DNA of 64,000 nucleotides from Chitinophagaceae bacterium. Lineage in GTDB: Bacteria > Bacteroidota > Bacteroidia > Chitinophagales > Chitinophagaceae. Both the position numbers and the translations under genes were made by a program. The stretch is taken from the NCBI GenBank assembly GCA_016720825.1, contig JADKJV010000001.1, positions 186,001-250,000 on the forward strand, read 5' to 3'. Below, in pieces: positions 48,435 through 57,019 of the stretch. Position 1 is the first letter of the stretch. Each line of letters starts with the position of its first letter. The notes under the pieces were generated by a model. That model was not told where the DNA came from, made no database searches, and worked only from the letters and a program-made list of their open reading frames with translations.

Positions 48435-49423
48435 GGATTACTTCGCTGGTTGAATTTGCGGATACCCAGTATCAGCAGGCTTCCGATAATGGCCGGCACT
48501 ACCAGGTTAATAAACCAGATTCCTGCACTGGTGAAACCAATACCCAGTGTATTTGCGCTGTATAAAGAAAAAATCCTCGTGAGGATCTCTCCTCTTTGCA
48601 CCAGTTCCAGTATGGCCAGTGAAGGAATAATCGCCAGGATGAGGAATGACACACTCAATCCCCAGGTGAGCGGGGCCAAAGCCAGGTGCACCCCGAATAA
48701 ACTGAACAGCAGGTAATACTGCAGCAGGAAAACACAGAAGCGTATAAAAGACAGAGACAGTAACCGCAGCAATAATGAATAATCAAATTGTCCGAGCGCT
48801 TCAACCAGATATAAATATTTTTTACTGCCCGGTATACGACCCAGCAATTTTACCAGCCATGAAAGCCTGAAATAAAATAACAGCATCACCACCAGTACCG
48901 CAATTACACCGTATAAGATTACATCCATCCACATCGGCGCAATGAGTTTGGCATCCTGCACCGGTCCGCGCATAAAGATCAGTCCCGCACAGCCCATGAT
49001 CAATGTGATGATCAGTTGGCTGATGCTGGTTACAATCGTCAGGGATATTGTCTTTAACCTGTTTCCTTCATCCATATATAATACACGGCCGAAATACTCA
49101 CCCACCCGGTTAGGCATGCTGATGGAAAACGAAACACCTGATAAAACAGCTTTGAAAGATTTTAGAAAAGGGATTTGCTGCACAGGCTTAACAGCCAGCT
49201 GCCATTTCCTGGCTTCGATGGCCCAGTTCACCACCATCAGCAGGACAACTGCAACGAGATACCAGATTTTTGAACTGCCAAGTGATGCGCGGATTCCAAA
49301 CCAGGCCTGCTCCAGATCGGGCTGTTTGCTGATTTGCCTGTAGATAGACCAGGTTAACCAGCAAAACAAGAGCGGACCCAGGAAGTAATGGACGAAGATT
49401 TTGCTATTTCGGTTCCACTTCAT
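48431..49423 (-). CDS. flippase-like integral membrane protein (LPG synthase TM family)
   Basis: The 330-residue protein starts at ATG 49423 (MKWNRNSKIFVHYFLGPLLF); the frame is open 24 codons upstream but that part overlaps ruvC. It has about eight TM helices with AIEARKWQLAVKP and FSISMPNRVGEYFGRVLYM, the conserved block of the lysylphosphatidylglycerol synthase TM/UPF0104 family. Such proteins act as lipid flippases or in glycolipid export. The start lies 25 bp from the divergent ruvC start. The end overlaps the MBL-fold gene. Confidence 0.82.
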   Translation of the reverse strand: MKWNRNSKIFVHYFLGPLLFCWLTWSIYRQISKQPDLEQAWFGIRASLGSSKIWYLVAVVLLMVVNWAIEARKWQLAVKPVQQIPFLKSFKAVLSGVSFSISMPNRVGEYFGRVLYMDEGNRLKTISLTIVTSISQLIITLIMGCAGLIFMRGPVQDAKLIAPMWMDVILYGVIAVLVVMLLFYFRLSWLVKLLGRIPGSKKYLYLVEALGQFDYSLLLRLLSLSFIRFCVFLLQYYLLFSLFGVHLALAPLTWGLSVSFLILAIIPSLAILELVQRGEILTRIFSLYSANTLGIGFTSAGIWFINLVVPAIIGSLLILGIRKFNQRSNP

Positions 49424-49448
49424 TAATCTTGTAAAAATACATTCCTGT

Positions 49449-50014
49449 TTGCAAAAGCCTCCTAAAATAATACTGGGCATTGACCCTGGCACCATCGTGA
49501 TGGGTTATGGGATCATTGAAATCAATGTGCAGCAGGTAAAGCTCCGCGAGATGCAGGTACTCAAACTTTCTTCCTGTAAAGACCATTACATGAGGCTGCA
49601 GCTGATCCACCAGAAAATCACCGAGCTGATCAAAAAATACAAACCCCATGAATTTGCCATTGAAGCGCCTTTCTTTGGCAAGAATGTGCAGAGTATGCTC
49701 AAACTCGGCCGTGCTCAGGGTGTGGCCATTGCCGCAGCCATGCAGGCCGGATTACCTGTAACAGAATACTCACCCAAAAAAGTAAAACAATCCATCACCG
49801 GTAATGGCAACGCCGATAAGCAGCAGGTCTGGAAAATGCTGCAGCAAATACTCCTGATCAAAGAAGCCCGGAATATTTTGATGCCACCGATGCGCTGGCT
49901 GTGGCATTATGCCATCATTACCAATCCGGACATCCCGGTATTACAAAAGGGAAAAAAATGAAAGGCTGGGAAGAATTCCTGCGCCAGTATCCGGGCAGGG
50001 TTATCCAAAAATAA
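49449..50014 (+). CDS. ruvC: Holliday junction resolvase RuvC (frameshifted)
   Basis: RuvC cuts Holliday junctions with RuvAB. I start it at TTG 49449, just before KPPKIILGIDPGT (first catalytic Asp). FAIEAPFFGKNVQSMLKLGRAQG carries the catalytic Glu, and KVKQSITGNGNADKQQV is conserved. One T is missing from the run 49876-49879; restoring it gives FDATDALAVALCHHYQ with the last catalytic Asp residues. The frame then runs to TAA at 50012. Uncorrected, the frame stops at 49961 without these residues. Corrected length is about 188 residues, normal. The stop abuts the convergent HIT gene stop with zero gap. Confidence 0.92.
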
Positions 50015-50407
50015 TTATCCGAGTGCCGCGAGGATCTTCTGCTGTGCCTGCGCCAGGCTTTCTTTGGTAGCCGCAGGCTTTGACTGGTTAAAGTTCAGGT
50101 CGTTCGCATTATTAATAGGAATGAGATGCATGTGTGCATGCGGCACTTCAAGCCCGATTACACTAATACCGCAACGATCGCAGCGGAATGCTTTTTCAAT
50201 GGCATGTGCAATCGGTTTGGCAAACAGCAGCATCTCTGATAAATAATTATCAGACAGGTCAAAGAATTTATCGGTTTCTGTTTTGGGAACCACCAGTATA
50301 TGGCCTTCACGCAGCGGGAAAATATCCAGGAAAGCAAAGAAATGTTCATTCTCTGCAATTTTATAAGATGGAATTTCCCCTGCAATGATTCTTGAAAAAA
50401 TGGTCAT
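50015..50407 (-). CDS. HIT-family nucleotide hydrolase
   Basis: The 130-residue HIT (histidine triad) protein has FSRIIAGEIPSYKIAENEHFFAFLDIFPLREGHILVVPK and the active-site triad HAHMHL (HxHxH). Family members hydrolyse nucleotide-phosphoramidates or AMP-linked substrates. It lies 26 bp downstream of greA on the same strand, a pairing common in Bacteroidota, so it probably shares the greA promoter and its leader control. Confidence 0.94.
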   Translation of the reverse strand: MTIFSRIIAGEIPSYKIAENEHFFAFLDIFPLREGHILVVPKTETDKFFDLSDNYLSEMLLFAKPIAHAIEKAFRCDRCGISVIGLEVPHAHMHLIPINNANDLNFNQSKPAATKESLAQAQQKILAALG

Positions 50408-50433
50408 AACCGGAATTTTTATTCCTGAACAAG

Positions 50434-50774
50434 TTATCCTGCTGTGATTAAATCAATCCTGAATTTCAGGATGCCCGCAGGTGCCTGAACTTCTGTCTGG
50501 TCGCCTACTTTTTTACCGAGAATGCTTTTCCCGATTGGTGAAGTCACAGAAATTTTTCCTGCTTTGAGTATCCTTCCATAGCAGCAATCTTGGCTTCCAG
50601 TAATCCCTGGGCCTCTTTGGCTGCATCGTATTCAGCATTTTCTTTCAGGTCACCTTTCTCGCGGGCTTCTGCGATAGCACGGCTGGCAGCCGGGCGGTCT
50701 ACTCCTTTCATCCGCTGGAGCTCTGCACGCATCTGGTCCAGCGTATCCTGTGTTACATATTGAATATCACTCAT
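50434..50774 (-). CDS. greA: transcription elongation factor GreA (frameshifted)
   Basis: GreA rescues backtracked RNA polymerase by stimulating transcript cleavage. The start is ATG 50774 (MSDIQYVTQDTLDQM), fixed by a perfect SD. The N-terminal coiled coil carries RAIAEAREKGDLKENAEYDAAKEAQG with the acidic Asp/Glu tip. One A is missing near 50574-50575. Restoring it gives RILKAGKISVTSPIGKSILGKKVGDQTEV and a C-terminus at TAA 50434. Corrected length is about 113 codons, shorter than the usual 157. The leader has unusual structure (see other entries). Confidence 0.87.
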
Positions 50775-50775
50775 A

Positions 50776-50786
50776 ATCACCTCCTT
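50776..50786 (-). promoter_or_regulatory. 11-nt perfect Shine-Dalgarno of greA
   Basis: AAGGAGGTGAT is fully complementary to the 16S 3' end (ATCACCTCCTT) and ends 1 nt before the ATG. Other starts in this window have A-rich leaders without SDs. Confidence 0.9.
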
Positions 50787-50824
50787 GTTGCAAAATCCGG
50801 ACCTTATTCCGGTTTGCCTTAAAT

Positions 50825-50861
50825 AAAAAAAACACAACGCCCCAGGGAATCTGAAGCGTTG
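50825..50861 (-). terminator. strong intrinsic-terminator hairpin inside the greA leader
   Basis: On the minus strand CAACGCTTCAG pairs with CTGGGGCGTTG (11 bp, two G-U) around ATTCC, followed by TG and eight T. It lies downstream of the greA promoter box and 50 bp upstream of the greA ATG. It could end the upstream 2-hydroxyacid dehydrogenase transcript, attenuate greA, or both. Confidence 0.8.
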
Positions 50862-50873
50862 CAGAACGAATAG

Positions 50874-50881
50874 CAAATATA
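50874..50881 (-). promoter_or_regulatory. greA promoter, -7 box TATATTTG
   Basis: A perfect TAnnTTTG on the minus strand, with a TTG 17 bp upstream as a possible -33. It lies 24 bp after the stop of the 2-hydroxyacid dehydrogenase gene. The predicted start is near 50867, giving a leader of about 93 nt. Confidence 0.6.
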
Positions 50882-50904
50882 AAATATTTCCGGCTTTCCA
50901 AGCC

Positions 50905-51831
50905 TTAATACAAGCCTAATTTTTCGAGCAGCACAATGGCCATTTTATAAAACGCCTCGTGGCTGTAGCCTGCTATGTGCGGGGTAATCATCACGTTAGG
51001 TTTGGTTAGCAGTCCCTTGAAAATGACGGCTTCTGTGCCGGTAAGCGAAGCAGGATCTTCATTTTCCAGCACATCAAGTCCTGCCCCGGCAATCAGTTTT
51101 TCTTCCAATGCCCTGAGTAAATCAGCCTGGTGGATAACCGTTCCCCGGGAGGTATTCAACACCCAGGGTTTCTGTTCCAGCGACCGGAAAAAGGGGTAAT
51201 CTCCCATGTGAAATGTTTCTTCAGTCAACGGCACATGGAAACTGATCACCTGTGCATAGCGGCAGATCTGTTCCAGCGATGCTTCCTTTATATACTCACC
51301 GCCAAATCCGAATTTATATTTATCATAGGCCAGCACGGTAACCCCAAATGGTTTGAGCAAAGCCGCGAAACTGCTGCCGGTATTACCGAAACCAACCAGC
51401 CCGACTGTTTTGCCGGAAAGTTCAGTACCCCGGTTTTCATCCCTTTTCCAAATTCCCGATTTCACCTCCTGCTGCGCTGTTGTCATATTATTCATCAGGT
51501 TCAGCAGTAATCCCAGTGCATGTTCTGCCACTGCATTACGGTTTCCTTCCGGACTGCTTACACATAAAATATTTTTTGTGGCTGCGTATGCTGTATCAAT
51601 CAGCTCCATGCCGCTTCCCAGCCTGCCGATCCATTTGAGATCAGGTGCCTGGTTGATGATATCGGCGTCAATACTTATCCGGGTGGTAAGCACGATGCCT
51701 TCTGTACCAGGCAACTCATGAACCAGCTCTTCACGGGTAATAGCAGGCCGGTAATCGGCTGCATAACCTGCTGCCGTCAGCTTTTCCGCTAAAATGGGAT
51801 GGGCTTTGCCTGTAATTATTACTTTTTTCAT
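50905..51831 (-). CDS. D-isomer-specific 2-hydroxyacid dehydrogenase
   Basis: The 308-residue protein has the NAD-binding core of the family: LSGKTVGLVGFGNTGSSFAALLKPFG (GxGxxG variant), LNTSRGTVIHQADLLRALEE (catalytic Arg region), LENEDP and TPHIAGYSHEA with the catalytic His. SerA-like enzymes oxidise 3-phosphoglycerate or reduce 2-ketoacids; the missing ACT domain argues against classical SerA. Its ATG overlaps the ksgA stop by 4 bp (ATGA), implying translational coupling. The greA leader follows. Confidence 0.9.
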   Translation of the reverse strand: MKKVIITGKAHPILAEKLTAAGYAADYRPAITREELVHELPGTEGIVLTTRISIDADIINQAPDLKWIGRLGSGMELIDTAYAATKNILCVSSPEGNRNAVAEHALGLLLNLMNNMTTAQQEVKSGIWKRDENRGTELSGKTVGLVGFGNTGSSFAALLKPFGVTVLAYDKYKFGFGGEYIKEASLEQICRYAQVISFHVPLTEETFHMGDYPFFRSLEQKPWVLNTSRGTVIHQADLLRALEEKLIAGAGLDVLENEDPASLTGTEAVIFKGLLTKPNVMITPHIAGYSHEAFYKMAIVLLEKLGLY

Positions 51832-52580
51832 GACATCCTGAATGTAAGTTCCGCAAACTGCTCAACGCTCAGTTGCTCGGCTCTTTTATTAAACAATTCA
51901 TCCTGCAAAACTGTTGCATCAAACAGGGATTTTACCGCATTGCGTAAAGTTTTCCGTCTTTGCTGGAAAGCTGTTTTCACCAGATTGAAAAAAGCAGCTT
52001 CTGATTTCATGGGAAATACACCGGGTACCGGCAACAAACGGATTACACCACTTTTTACTTTAGGCGGCGGGTTAAAAGAATTCTCATGCACATCAAACAA
52101 ATATTCCACTTTGTAAAAAGCCTGGATCAGGATACTGATCACACCATATACTTTACTGCCGGGAGGCGCCGCTACACGCTGTGCCATTTCTTTCTGGAAC
52201 ATGCCAATAACGGCTTCCACTGCCGGCCTCCATTCAAGTATCTTAAATAAAATCTGTGAAGAAATATTATAGGGGAAATTGCCAATCACAGTAAATGATC
52301 CGGCGAACGGAGCTTCTGCCTGTAAAAAATCCTGGTGAATGAGTTTGCCGTTGATAGCCGGATACTGTTGCAGCAAATACTCCACCTTCTCCCTGTCCAC
52401 TTCAATGGCCTTATAATCCACACCAGGTATTTCCAGCAGGTATTTGGTAAGTGCACCTGCACCGGGACCTACTTCCACAAGCTGTTTGAAAGGATGAACC
52501 TGCAAAGCCTGCACAATTTTCCGGCAGATATTCTCATCTTTCAGGAAATGCTGACCCAGTGATTTTTTGAGTGTGTACAT
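51828..52580 (-). CDS. ksgA: 16S rRNA (adenine1518-N6/adenine1519-N6)-dimethyltransferase
   Basis: KsgA (RsmA) dimethylates two adenines near the 3' end of 16S rRNA, close to the anti-SD region. The 250-residue protein starts at ATG 52580 (MYTLKKSLGQHFLKDENIC). The SAM site is VEVGPGAGALTKYL, and the catalytic motif is NFPYNISSQILFK. The C-terminal region contains FNPPPKVKSGVIRL and KTAFQQRRKTLRNAVK. Upstream extensions of the frame are not supported. It is coupled to the 2-hydroxyacid dehydrogenase gene. Confidence 0.96.
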   Translation of the reverse strand: MYTLKKSLGQHFLKDENICRKIVQALQVHPFKQLVEVGPGAGALTKYLLEIPGVDYKAIEVDREKVEYLLQQYPAINGKLIHQDFLQAEAPFAGSFTVIGNFPYNISSQILFKILEWRPAVEAVIGMFQKEMAQRVAAPPGSKVYGVISILIQAFYKVEYLFDVHENSFNPPPKVKSGVIRLLPVPGVFPMKSEAAFFNLVKTAFQQRRKTLRNAVKSLFDATVLQDELFNKRAEQLSVEQFAELTFRMS

Positions 52581-52630
52581 CCCTGCAAATGTAGTTGATA
52601 AGCCCGCCACATTAAAAAAAGGAAAAAGGT

Positions 52631-55600
52631 TTACCGCTGCACAACAATACGTCTGGTGCTGGTCCATTCACCTGCATATAAACGCAACAGGTAGATACCC
52701 GGGGCAATGGGTTTGGCAGGCTGATACATGAATACATGTGTGCCCGCCGGGAGGTTTTCTGTAAACCGGATGATATCCCTGCCCTGTGCATCAGTAAGGA
52801 TAAACTGACCTGTAATAGCACGGGATACAGTGACACTGATTTGCATCTGGTCTTTCACCGGGTTGGGGAATACCTGCCAGTCATTCATAACCGCGATTCC
52901 CGTTTTCAGCATGAGTATGGAACTGTATTTGGTTTTACCGGTGGCATCCATCATCCTCAGCCGGTAATAAATTTTTTCTGAATGTACAGACTGCAGGTCA
53001 TCTGTAAACATATACTGATCCGTTTCACGGACGATACTGTGTGCCTGCACTTTCATGAGGTCATTAAAATGAATACCATCCAGGCTCCTTTCCACCATAA
53101 AATAATTCATGCGCTGGCTGCAGTAAACGGTCCATGTCAATTGTGCTTTTGCAGAAACATACTGACCGGTAAATGTTACCTGGTCGCAGCTCAGTAAATA
53201 TGGCAGGCAGCGCCAGTCTCTTTCGGTAGGGCAACCATAAGGTACATTGGTATGCTGCACGGTAGTAATAGATCCCGGGGCCACATCGCCCAGTATGGTA
53301 CCGCCTGTTCCCATCCTGGCAGATGTTCCTTTGCAGCTGTTCTTGTCATTGTCAAAATGGTCATCAAGCCCGTCATCATCACCATCAACCCCTAACAGTG
53401 TTACATCATCATCAGGAAGTCCGTTCAGGTTCAGGTCGTTTCCTTCGATAATATCCACGATGCCATCGCCATCAGTATCTGAGTCAAGGTAATCCGGTGT
53501 GCCATCACTTTCTGAATCAACGGGGTGGATTCCATCACCGCCAAATCCGTTAAAGCTGTCGTACGTATCGATAATACCATCATTATCTGTATCTGTTGCA
53601 CCCGGTAAAATATAACCAAGTGTTGTGAGACCTTCCACATTATCGGGTATACCATCATCATCCGCATCAATATCATAAGGGTTGATCCGGCCTGCATGGT
53701 CAGTATCGGGAATACTGAGTGATCCGAGAGCAGCAAGCACCTGGTTCCGTCCGTTATTATCAACTGCACCATCCACCTGGCCATCCCAGTTTGCATCTGT
53801 AAACAGTGCTTCCTTTACGTCGGTAATGCCATCACCGTCGCTGTCAAGATCATACGGATTGGGCTTACTGTCAGTATCCATATTATTATATGGCCAGCTG
53901 TCGCAACGGCCATTATTATCTCCATCTGGTCCGGTCTTCAGCAGTGATGCTGCACTGTTTTCAGTTACATTATCATTACCAACGTCGGCATCCAGGGCAT
54001 CCGCATATCCATCTCCGTCTGTATCTGCATATACGCTTACCATACCACTGTTCCCTGCATCTGTTCCGTAGGCTTCTGTAATATCAGGAATACCATCATT
54101 GTCACTGTCAAGTTCAAGATAATTGGGATAACTATCACTGTCTGTGTCAAGCGCCCCGAGTCCGGTTGAAGAACCTGCCACACCGGTGCTGTTCGCATCC
54201 ACGTTTTGCGAGAATCCGTCATTGTCGGTGTCAGTGTAATTATCAATCCTTCCGTCACCATTTTCATCTACACCAAAACTTTCCACGGTATCAGGAATAC
54301 CATCATTGTCGCTGTCAAGATCCAGGTGATTGGGAATACCATCCAGGTCTTTATCCATATTATCATTCACACCATCCCCGTTTGAATCCACATAACCTGC
54401 GAAATCCGGATCATAGAAATTAGGTGTGCCATCGTTATCAGAATCCGCACTGGGGTCGAAATTATCGTTGAATCCGTCAATATTATTATCCGTAAAACCG
54501 GCATAGGTTGCATCATTCCAGTTGGGGATTCCGTCACTGTCGGCATCCTGCAGCGAAACAGGGTTATTCAATTCAACATAATCAGGGATACCGTCGTTGT
54601 CATCATCTATATCAGGGCAGGCCATGATAAATACATTAATGCGGATGGTATCTGAGCAACCAACTCCGTTATCAAAGTAAGCCCAGTAAGTATGTGTAAG
54701 CGTTACCGGCGTGTAAGGGTTCACCACATTAGCCGGGATAAAAGGCATGGCTGAATAGAATGTATACCCTGCATATCTCATCCAGGGAAGGGTGACGCTG
54801 GTGCCGGGGCAGGTGTTGGTCAGGATGGTATCCCCGGGAGTCAGGCAGCTTCCGGTTACCGGATTAACAACAGGTCCGATGGTAATACAACCTGCATTAT
54901 TGACTCCGCTGGAATCATATAAAGTGAATCCGGATGTCTGGCCTATATAATTAATACGGGCACTGTTGCTGATTGAACCCACGCAGGAAAGAATGTTGCA
55001 GGAAGAAGAGACCACCACATCAAACTGAACAGTACCGCTTGCACCGATAGCTACTGTACCGCCTGATACTGCATTGGCGCCGGTTCCGACTCTGAATACA
55101 ACCCGGTTATTGGCAAGGTCATACTCTGCCTGGTCATCGGCAGCCGGATCTGTTTTGGTAACAGCACTGATTTTTAAACTGCCGGGTTTGTAAACTGTAC
55201 CGGCCGGTATATTATCCAGGATTACACTGGATGTACTGGGATCATCACCCACGTTTCTGTAATCAATCAGGTAACGCAAACTGTCACCCGGCTGCAGCGT
55301 ACCACCATTCAGGTCCGTGGAGGATTTATAAAATTCAAAAGATGGGGTGTATTGTGAAATTGACGTAGTGAGCACATGGACAAAATAGTTTTCACTGGGC
55401 GAAGCAAAACGGATAGTGGCACCGGTCTGGTTATTGCTCAGTTGTACATTGCCGGCATTCGGTAAATCAAAAATAGATGCATCATAACCCAGGGTATTCT
55501 GGAAGGCCGGGTTACGGGCAGCCACTACTGTGCCTTTATAAGATATTTTACTGTTCCAGGCATCATTGTTTCCGTTCAGCGGGATTGTGGTTGTGGCAAG

Positions 55601-56983
55601 ATTATAAAATGCGCCGGCTCCGCTTTGCTTAAATGCAAACGAGTCGGTGGAACTGCGGTCACCATCATACACCACTGAGCCCAGTTCACAGCTTACAACG
55701 CCGGAAGGCGGGGTCAGGAATCCGGATATGGGCACATCCACAGCCGGGTCGCCGAGGTTAATAATTACGGATCCGTCAAATACAGTCAGGTTCCTCAGCT
55801 GCAAGGATGCATTTGCATAGGCTACCACAATGGTCCAGCCGCCACAGGCATTCGTGATCCCAATTGGAGCCAGTACATTGGCAGCTGCGTATGTTCCGTT
55901 TGGATTAGTAGTGTTAACCAGTGAGGTGATATCCGCATAACACAAATAACCGGTGTGATTAAATCCGACGGTTGACCAGGCCAGGCTGTGATAGTTCGTC
56001 TGTTGTGAATTTACAATCTGGTAACTGCCGCCGGGGATTTTTAATTTGATAGTCTTTTCAGCTTCTCCGGTAATCCAGGAACTGTCTGTTCCATAAGTAC
56101 CCTGGTCAGCACCCCAGTATAAACCGGCCCATAAAACCTGTGAACAGGAAGGCAGGCTCAGGTCTGACGTAGAGGAATTAAAAGTTGTGTTGAGGGAATT
56201 GGCCAGCAATTCCATATCAAACAACATATCCCTGATATTCGAAGTAGATGTATTTGACTGGTTATGCACTTCCACTGCAATTGTATTATTCCCGGATACA
56301 AATTTGGAAGCCGGGATCTGGATCTTCACATATTCATTAGCCCCTTCAATATTGGTTGACGGAGTGGCATGTGTCTGGTAAGTAATGGGCGGCGTAAAAA
56401 ATACATCTGCAAAAACCTGTACACCATTAATATAAACAATGGCACCATCATCCCTTCTCAGGTTAATGGTAAAATCTGAATACAGGTTTACATTCGGGAT
56501 GTTCACCGTTTTCCTGAAATACGTTGTGGGATAATTGGCGTTGCCCGGGTTGTAAGCGGCGGTGGTTCCTGCATCATTGTAATAAATCACCGCATTCCCC
56601 TGCCTCCACCAGGTATCAGTATAAGAAGTCTGGTTCCAGTTTGTCAATCTGCCGGTACCAACCACTGCTGTTGTAACTGTATCATGAAAACGCCATTGAG
56701 AGCCATAAGCTACCAATGTGACTGCTGCAGTACCGGCACCATCCACATCAATATTAATACCCTGACCAACATTATCCTTGGTTGTACCGTTTGGCGGCAC
56801 TTCGCCTGTACCCGGATTACCTGAGCCAACACCTGAAGTGGAAACGATGCTGTTTGAAACGTAAACGATATTCCCTCTCACGGAAGCGTTCGTATACCTG
56901 GGCGTAAACGCACGGATCACCTGTGAGGTACCGGTTTGCACCAGTACGGTCAGGATTAATCCAACCAGGAATACTTTTTTCAT
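52631..56983 (-). CDS. giant T9SS-secreted protein with TSP3 calcium-type repeats
   Basis: The 1450-residue protein has a signal peptide (MKKVFLVGLILTVLVQTGTSQ). An early beta-sandwich contains YFRKTVNIPN and RRDDGAIVYING; the same module opens the neighbouring phosphatase-like protein. Residues about 545-680 hold a DUF11/isopeptide-type adhesin domain (DSLRYLIDYRNVGDDP). Residues about 787-1218 are an array of Asp-rich TSP3-like repeats (LDSDNDGIPD, ADTDGDGYAD), expected to bind calcium. A fibronectin-like module (FMVERSLDGIHF) and a T9SS sorting domain (VFPNPVKDQMQISV) end the protein. It should be surface-exposed, structural or adhesive. No frameshift is present. Confidence 0.87.
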   Translation of the reverse strand: MKKVFLVGLILTVLVQTGTSQVIRAFTPRYTNASVRGNIVYVSNSIVSTSGVGSGNPGTGEVPPNGTTKDNVGQGINIDVDGAGTAAVTLVAYGSQWRFHDTVTTAVVGTGRLTNWNQTSYTDTWWRQGNAVIYYNDAGTTAAYNPGNANYPTTYFRKTVNIPNVNLYSDFTINLRRDDGAIVYINGVQVFADVFFTPPITYQTHATPSTNIEGANEYVKIQIPASKFVSGNNTIAVEVHNQSNTSTSNIRDMLFDMELLANSLNTTFNSSTSDLSLPSCSQVLWAGLYWGADQGTYGTDSSWITGEAEKTIKLKIPGGSYQIVNSQQTNYHSLAWSTVGFNHTGYLCYADITSLVNTTNPNGTYAAANVLAPIGITNACGGWTIVVAYANASLQLRNLTVFDGSVIINLGDPAVDVPISGFLTPPSGVVSCELGSVVYDGDRSSTDSFAFKQSGAGAFYNLATTTIPLNGNNDAWNSKISYKGTVVAARNPAFQNTLGYDASIFDLPNAGNVQLSNNQTGATIRFASPSENYFVHVLTTSISQYTPSFEFYKSSTDLNGGTLQPGDSLRYLIDYRNVGDDPSTSSVILDNIPAGTVYKPGSLKISAVTKTDPAADDQAEYDLANNRVVFRVGTGANAVSGGTVAIGASGTVQFDVVVSSSCNILSCVGSISNSARINYIGQTSGFTLYDSSGVNNAGCITIGPVVNPVTGSCLTPGDTILTNTCPGTSVTLPWMRYAGYTFYSAMPFIPANVVNPYTPVTLTHTYWAYFDNGVGCSDTIRINVFIMACPDIDDDNDGIPDYVELNNPVSLQDADSDGIPNWNDATYAGFTDNNIDGFNDNFDPSADSDNDGTPNFYDPDFAGYVDSNGDGVNDNMDKDLDGIPNHLDLDSDNDGIPDTVESFGVDENGDGRIDNYTDTDNDGFSQNVDANSTGVAGSSTGLGALDTDSDSYPNYLELDSDNDGIPDITEAYGTDAGNSGMVSVYADTDGDGYADALDADVGNDNVTENSAASLLKTGPDGDNNGRCDSWPYNNMDTDSKPNPYDLDSDGDGITDVKEALFTDANWDGQVDGAVDNNGRNQVLAALGSLSIPDTDHAGRINPYDIDADDDGIPDNVEGLTTLGYILPGATDTDNDGIIDTYDSFNGFGGDGIHPVDSESDGTPDYLDSDTDGDGIVDIIEGNDLNLNGLPDDDVTLLGVDGDDDGLDDHFDNDKNSCKGTSARMGTGGTILGDVAPGSITTVQHTNVPYGCPTERDWRCLPYLLSCDQVTFTGQYVSAKAQLTWTVYCSQRMNYFMVERSLDGIHFNDLMKVQAHSIVRETDQYMFTDDLQSVHSEKIYYRLRMMDATGKTKYSSILMLKTGIAVMNDWQVFPNPVKDQMQISVTVSRAITGQFILTDAQGRDIIRFTENLPAGTHVFMYQPAKPIAPGIYLLRLYAGEWTSTRRIVVQR

Positions 56984-57019
56984 AACTGCATTTTAAAAAT
57001 GCACAATCATGTTTTCACA

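Noticed and set aside
52580..52667. Longer ksgA start
   Set aside because: The extension (MDQHQTYCC...) has no family support and overlaps the stop region of the neighbouring T9SS gene; KsgA begins at MYTLKKSLGQHF.
53330..54620. Dense short repeats at 53.3-54.6 kb
   Set aside because: They encode Asp-rich TSP3-type protein repeats in one open frame, so they are coding, not a DNA repeat array.
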